A stretch of 64,000 bases of DNA from Blastopirellula marina (GTDB taxonomy: Bacteria; Planctomycetota; Planctomycetia; Pirellulales; Pirellulaceae). Below are positions 60,597-64,000 of the stretch, piece by piece. The stretch spans positions 456,420 through 520,419 of the forward strand of contig NZ_PUIA01000017.1 of assembly GCF_002967715.1 (NCBI RefSeq). The letters run 5' to 3'. The notes beneath the pieces were generated by a model. The model had not been told where the DNA came from, searched no databases, and worked only from the letters and a program-made list of their open reading frames with translations. The translations under genes and the position numbers were made by a program. Each line of letters opens with the position of its first letter. The first letter of the stretch is position 1.

Positions 60597-61379
60597 CTAC
60601 TTCCGCCGCACAATTAAGAAGTCTTGCGAGCAGCTGAAGCGGTATCCGTCGGCAGTTTGAAAATGCTCGCGAATATACGCTTCCAAATCGCACCGCTTGG
60701 GCGGGTTGATCATTGGCAACAGGTTCAGCATGAACTCGGCGATCTGATAGGCGACGTCAAACGTGCTGGTCGTCACGTGGCTGTCGATCTTCTCGAACGA
60801 AACGTCAAACGCGCCCCCGCTTTGTGCGGCGAACCGATCGGCGATCGCCGGCAGATCGAAGTGCATGTCCAAAAAGTGGTCCAGCATCTTCATGCAGTCG
60901 GTCGTCGATTGCTGTAAGATCACCAACAAGATCCCGCCCTCGCCTAGCCACTGAGCCATCGCCTGCAGGTTCTCCAGTCGCTGCTCGGGATCGATGTAGT
61001 ACAGCACGTGCGAACACAGAATGAAGCTGGCCCCAGCCAGGCGAGCCGGGTCGTTCTCGAGGATCGTCTTCTGAATGATCTCGGCCCCCGGGCAGTGCTG
61101 CCGGATGCTTGACTCGAAGTGGGTGTTCGGCTCGACGCAAATCGTTTCATCGAAGCGCGGCATGAACCAGGCCGTCACGTCCCCGGTCGCCGCCCCGACG
61201 TCGATAAACTTCCCCTTCCCGCTTTGCCCTGGCAGCGCGTCCAATCGATCGATCACCTCGGTAATCTTGCTCTTGGCCTGCACCTTCTGATCGGTATGGT
61301 GCAAGAACGCCAGAAACGCCTCTTCATACTTGGCGCTGCCGGAACTGAAGACGCTGATGGATTCGGTTGCCTGCGACAC
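60597..61379 (-). CDS. Class I SAM-dependent methyltransferase
   Basis: The 260-residue protein has motif I FIDVGAATGDVTAWF near residue 57, the acidic strand end TICVEPN (motif II), then FILCSHVLYYIDPEQRLENLQAMAQWLGEGGILLVIL (motifs IV-VI). The substrate cannot be told. The C-terminal part (CDLEAYIREHFQTADGYRFSCSQDFLIVRRK) is typical of small-molecule methyltransferases. It is monocistronic, with 100 bases to the next gene. Confidence 0.85.
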   Translation of the reverse strand: MSQATESISVFSSGSAKYEEAFLAFLHHTDQKVQAKSKITEVIDRLDALPGQSGKGKFIDVGAATGDVTAWFMPRFDETICVEPNTHFESSIRQHCPGAEIIQKTILENDPARLAGASFILCSHVLYYIDPEQRLENLQAMAQWLGEGGILLVILQQSTTDCMKMLDHFLDMHFDLPAIADRFAAQSGGAFDVSFEKIDSHVTTSTFDVAYQIAEFMLNLLPMINPPKRCDLEAYIREHFQTADGYRFSCSQDFLIVRRK

Positions 61380-61478
61380 GATATTCCCCCGCTCATCAAC
61401 GAAGCCTGCGAAATGCCTACCGCCAAGTAGAACGTATCGCGTGGGGAAAGATCAAGTTAAGAGTTTGGCCGGCGACCA

Positions 61479-61820
61479 TTAACCGAAGACCGTCGGGTCC
61501 ACGTTCAACTGCTTCACCAGGCAATAGGCCGCATAATGATACAGTGAATGTCGCGGAGTATCATTCTCAACCACCCAAATCCTCGCAGCCTGAAAATGGC
61601 AACCGAACTCTTCGTTCGCCTCGGTAATGCCTTCCAAAACGGCTGCGAGTTTGGCATCTAGCGGCATACTTCCATGCTCGCAGTCGCCCCGCGGCGGAAG
61701 CGGCACGATCATAGGCTCGCCGGAGAAATTCTCCTCGAAAGACACCTTCAACCATACATGGCTCGGGCCGGTAATGATCGAACAGATGAAACCTTCGGAG
61801 TCTTTGCGGTAGGACGGCAT
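61479..61820 (-). CDS. Hypothetical protein
   Basis: No family recognised. The 113 residues are soluble, with a Gly/Pro-rich turn VPLPPRGDCEHGSMPLD and a helix LAAVLEGITEANEEFG, and end in YAAYCLVKQLN. No signal or membrane part. It lies 12 bases after the stop of the next upstream gene, so they may be cotranscribed. Confidence 0.55.
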   Translation of the reverse strand: MPSYRKDSEGFICSIITGPSHVWLKVSFEENFSGEPMIVPLPPRGDCEHGSMPLDAKLAAVLEGITEANEEFGCHFQAARIWVVENDTPRHSLYHYAAYCLVKQLNVDPTVFG

Positions 61821-61832
61821 GACAATCGATAT

Positions 61833-62471
61833 CTAATGGGCAATCGGCTCGCGGTGATAATCAAACGCTTCGCAGTAGCGATCGAAGATAAGCGTTTCGT
61901 ATTTGATCGCGTAATCTTCGGCGTACGATTCCCCTCTCGCACAATCGTCTTGATGCTTGGTAGTGATCAGGTCGTGGTGGTGTCCAAGCTCGTGCAGAAA
62001 AATATGCAGCAGCAGGTAAGCCCGCAGCGACTGGTTGTCGTAGTGGACGTAGTAGGCATCCGAGTTCGGATACTTGATGCTCTCTCGGTGATCGAATGGA
62101 ATGCCCAATCGACGATAGACGGCTTCGTGGTCCAGAAAGTCACAACCGTATTGCTCGTGCAGAAGCTCTTTCTCCCAAGCACAAATGGCGACCTTGCCAG
62201 GCCGATACCAGCCCTGTGTAAATTCTCGCGCTTCGGCCAAAATGATTTCGTTTAACCCGACAGACAGTTCCTCCCACTGCGGCAGCAAATCGATGAACTT
62301 CAATACATCGCTCTTGCAGATATAGTGCTTGTGCCCCCTGCCCGGCTGTTCTCTGCGCACAAGCGGACCACGGCGAGTTGGTGCCCAGCGATTCTTGCGC
62401 TGCACCTTTCCCTCTTTAACTTTCGGGGCCGAACGGCGCGGAGCAAAACGAGTTGTGGCAAAGCGAGACAT
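61833..62471 (-). CDS. Putative metallopeptidase-like protein with HELGH motif
   Basis: I prefer the ATG at 62471 (212 residues); the frame is open to 62531. The N-terminus is very basic (FAPRRSAPKVKEGKVQRKNRW). Near residue 160 is HIFLHELGHHHDLITTK, a HExxH zinc motif with a helix around it, followed by DDCARGESYAEDYAIKYE, whose Glu may be the third ligand. No signal peptide is seen. I do not recognise the family; enzyme activity is inference. Confidence 0.6.
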   Translation of the reverse strand: MSRFATTRFAPRRSAPKVKEGKVQRKNRWAPTRRGPLVRREQPGRGHKHYICKSDVLKFIDLLPQWEELSVGLNEIILAEAREFTQGWYRPGKVAICAWEKELLHEQYGCDFLDHEAVYRRLGIPFDHRESIKYPNSDAYYVHYDNQSLRAYLLLHIFLHELGHHHDLITTKHQDDCARGESYAEDYAIKYETLIFDRYCEAFDYHREPIAH

Positions 62472-62549
62472 AGTGATCAGCCTGAGTGAACGGACAAGGG
62501 GTTGCACGCTGTCAGACACAAAATGCCGCAAATAGGTTCGACCCTACTC

Positions 62550-63074
62550 TTACTTCAAAACCACAAACGGCCGCGGGTCGTCCGTTTCGGGGTCGGTATC
62601 GTGGCGGAAGCCGGTCAGCGTCAGGCCCATTTCGGCGGTCAATTCGTAGATATGGTCTGCGCCGTCGTCTTCCACTTGTTTCGCCCGCAGCCGCTCCAGG
62701 ATCTCGTGCACCAGTTGCGGCGGCTCGCCGTTGATCGTTGGTTCTTTGGTTTCTTCGTCGCTCTTATAGATGATCGACCAGGCTTCCTGGCCGTCGCGAT
62801 AGCAGCGCAGGTCGGTCTTCATGAACGTGTCGGAGCAGCGGAAGAAGAGGGTCTCGCGTCCGCCAGCCGACAGGTTCTTGGCATACGTTCGACCGAGATC
62901 CCGATAGCTGTCGCGCCCGTCGGCCAGGATCAGCACCCAAGGGGGCAGTTCCAACAAGTACCACCCCAAGTCGAGAATCTCGTCTCGCTTTTTGGTCCGC
63001 TGGCGATCAGCCGCGCGAAGTATTTCATCCGCTGCGATCCCTTGTGAAGCAACCCACGAAACCCGAAAACCCAT
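62550..63074 (-). CDS. Hypothetical protein
   Basis: I prefer the ATG at 63074 (174 residues) over a GTG five codons earlier. The protein has a hydrophobic LGWYLLELPPWVLILADGRDSY strand region, a polar middle with DTFMKTDLRCYRDGQEAWSIIYK, and an acidic C-terminus ending in DPRPFVVLK. No membrane helix or known motif is seen. The function is unknown. Confidence 0.55.
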   Translation of the reverse strand: MGFRVSWVASQGIAADEILRAADRQRTKKRDEILDLGWYLLELPPWVLILADGRDSYRDLGRTYAKNLSAGGRETLFFRCSDTFMKTDLRCYRDGQEAWSIIYKSDEETKEPTINGEPPQLVHEILERLRAKQVEDDGADHIYELTAEMGLTLTGFRHDTDPETDDPRPFVVLK

Positions 63075-63216
63075 GGCGATCTTTCCCACCTACGAGAAAT
63101 GTTTTGAATGTGCTGTCAACGAAACGGCATGACTGGGGAATCGACGCACCTGACAAACCGCAGCAAACTTTCAGCCATCACCGGACCGGCTGCATTCCGA
63201 TTACCTGAAAGTCTTC

Positions 63217-63825
63217 CTACTGAGCGTGCAAGTTCCGGCCATAAGCGATCACGCGGCAATCGGGGTGGTCTCGCTCGAAGTCGAGGATTGCCTCGTCGGT
63301 GATCGCCCGGACGTCGATAAACAGCAGTTGCAAATCGCGAATCCCGCCGACGTCCTTCAAGCACGCGTCTGTCAGATTGTCGCTTTCCAGGTGAAGCTTT
63401 TGCAAGAGCTGTAGCTCCGGCATTTCAATCATGCTGCGCAGGTCGTCATCGCGGACCGAGCCTGAGACCGAAAGCCGGTCGACAAACGGGTACGGCCACA
63501 ACGCGACGCCTACCGAAGCATGTCGATGCTCGGCGAGTTTGGCAAGTAGCTGCTGATGCGATTGATAGGCGCTGACCGCCACCACCGTAAAGCCTACCAC
63601 AACGAGCAGAAGTACCGCACAAACGATTCCTCCGAAGACCCGCCCCCAGCGAAACGATCGCTGCGCCAGATAGATCACCCCCACGAAAGCGGCGATGGCC
63701 GCCAGTGGTAAGCCAATCGTAGGGCGCGGTACCAGGACCAACAGCAAGATAATAATGCCAACCACATTGCGTAAAGCACGGAACCCGGTCGACGCTTTCT
63801 TGGCTGGAGGTACAGAATCATTCAT
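63217..63825 (-). CDS. Membrane protein with C-terminal leucine-rich-like region
   Basis: The 202-residue protein has hydrophobic segments at about 20-52 (VGIIILLLVLVPRPTIGLPLAAIAAFVGV) and 60-85 (FGGIVCAVLLLVVVGFTVVAV). The soluble C-terminal 110 residues contain LPEL/LQLLQKLHLESDNLTDACLKDV and RDLQLLFIDVRAITDEAILDF, two degenerate leucine-rich-repeat units. It starts 7 bases after the partial gene upstream, so they are probably cotranscribed. Function unknown. Confidence 0.62.
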   Translation of the reverse strand: MNDSVPPAKKASTGFRALRNVVGIIILLLVLVPRPTIGLPLAAIAAFVGVIYLAQRSFRWGRVFGGIVCAVLLLVVVGFTVVAVSAYQSHQQLLAKLAEHRHASVGVALWPYPFVDRLSVSGSVRDDDLRSMIEMPELQLLQKLHLESDNLTDACLKDVGGIRDLQLLFIDVRAITDEAILDFERDHPDCRVIAYGRNLHAQ

Positions 63826-63831
63826 ACAGAT

Positions 63832-64000
63832 TTAACCCACCCACAGCTTATACATACCAAACCCCATCAGTCCGATCCCGGCGACAACCCGAACCCACGA
63901 GACGGCCTTGCCGCCGGCTCCTTCAAGAACCCTCCCCTTCTTATCGCGCGATACGCCTGTCGCCAGCTCGGCGACTCCCCATCCCCCAATCAAAAGCCCC
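63832..64000 (-). CDS. C-terminal fragment of a membrane protein (5' end outside window)
   Basis: The frame is open to the right edge and encodes 55 residues before a TAA. It begins LLIGGWGVAELATG, then a charged loop (VSRDKKGRVLEGAGGK), then a hydrophobic helix VRVVAGIGLMGFGMYKLWVG at the end. It is too short to identify. The stop lies 6 bases before the start of the next gene, suggesting an operon. Confidence 0.5.
   Translation of the reverse strand, partial: GLLIGGWGVAELATGVSRDKKGRVLEGAGGKAVSWVRVVAGIGLMGFGMYKLWVG

Overview
This is about 64 kb of what looks like a planctomycete chromosome, most likely a Pirellulaceae member of the Blastopirellula/Bremerella type. The evidence is protein content: a DUF1559 protein with the LLPAVQQAR motif, a DUF1570 secreted protein, a HYExAFE-type protein, SHD1 plus PQQ-propeller fusions, an S8 peptidase with an LEVRSMMAG (LEPR-XLL-like) N-terminal signal, a sulfatase, and many orphan membrane proteins. 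Most of the window is coding. I found no rRNA, tRNA, CRISPR array, transposase or prophage gene. Several intergenic spacers hold inverted-repeat elements that look like dispersed genomic repeats.

Layout. 1-1355: the end of a sulfatase and a CorA transporter. 1603-9558: a tight seven-gene plus-strand cluster (RDD, SpoIIM/DUF95, membrane protein, DUF4129, DUF4350, MoxR ATPase, DUF58), probably an envelope-associated MoxR chaperone module. 9563-13218: a minus-strand trio (ArnT-like glycosyltransferase, LptF/G permease, PAP2 phosphatase) that may act on outer-membrane lipid. 13373-17586: HupE/UreJ protein, trpC, purH and a GYF_2-DUF4282 protein. 17738-21290: oligoendopeptidase, a reduced MnmE-like GTPase and a sulfite-oxidase-like molybdoenzyme. 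21287-31112: a large REC/HD-GYP/degenerate-GGDEF/CBS signalling protein, purU, a YkgJ cysteine-cluster protein, hisS, a HYExAFE protein and a HemD-HemE fusion.

31398-42606 is the most interesting block. It is a compact eight-gene operon coding for a zinc-ribbon/vWA membrane protein, a secreted protein, one ExbB/TolQ, two ExbD/TolR, a large secreted helical-repeat protein, a 1233-residue bitopic protein with six degenerate N-terminal helical repeats, and a small secreted protein. It looks like a proton-motive-force-driven envelope machine with no visible TonB, TolA or Pal.

42789-64000 is an accessory-rich tail: parvulin isomerase, secreted STN-like protein, DUF1570 putative peptidase, four related polytopic membrane proteins in two pairs, a TrkH/RCK_C-like protein, a probable seven-bladed propeller, an SHD1-PQQ propeller, a large S8 peptidase with a two-register tandem repeat, a coiled-coil lipoprotein, a DUF1559 protein, a methyltransferase and a run of small proteins of unknown function.

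Limits: all family calls come from reading motifs and overall sequence resemblance, with no database search. Many starts were moved from the longest reading frame on the basis of ribosome-binding sites, signal peptides or overlaps, and each such case is stated.
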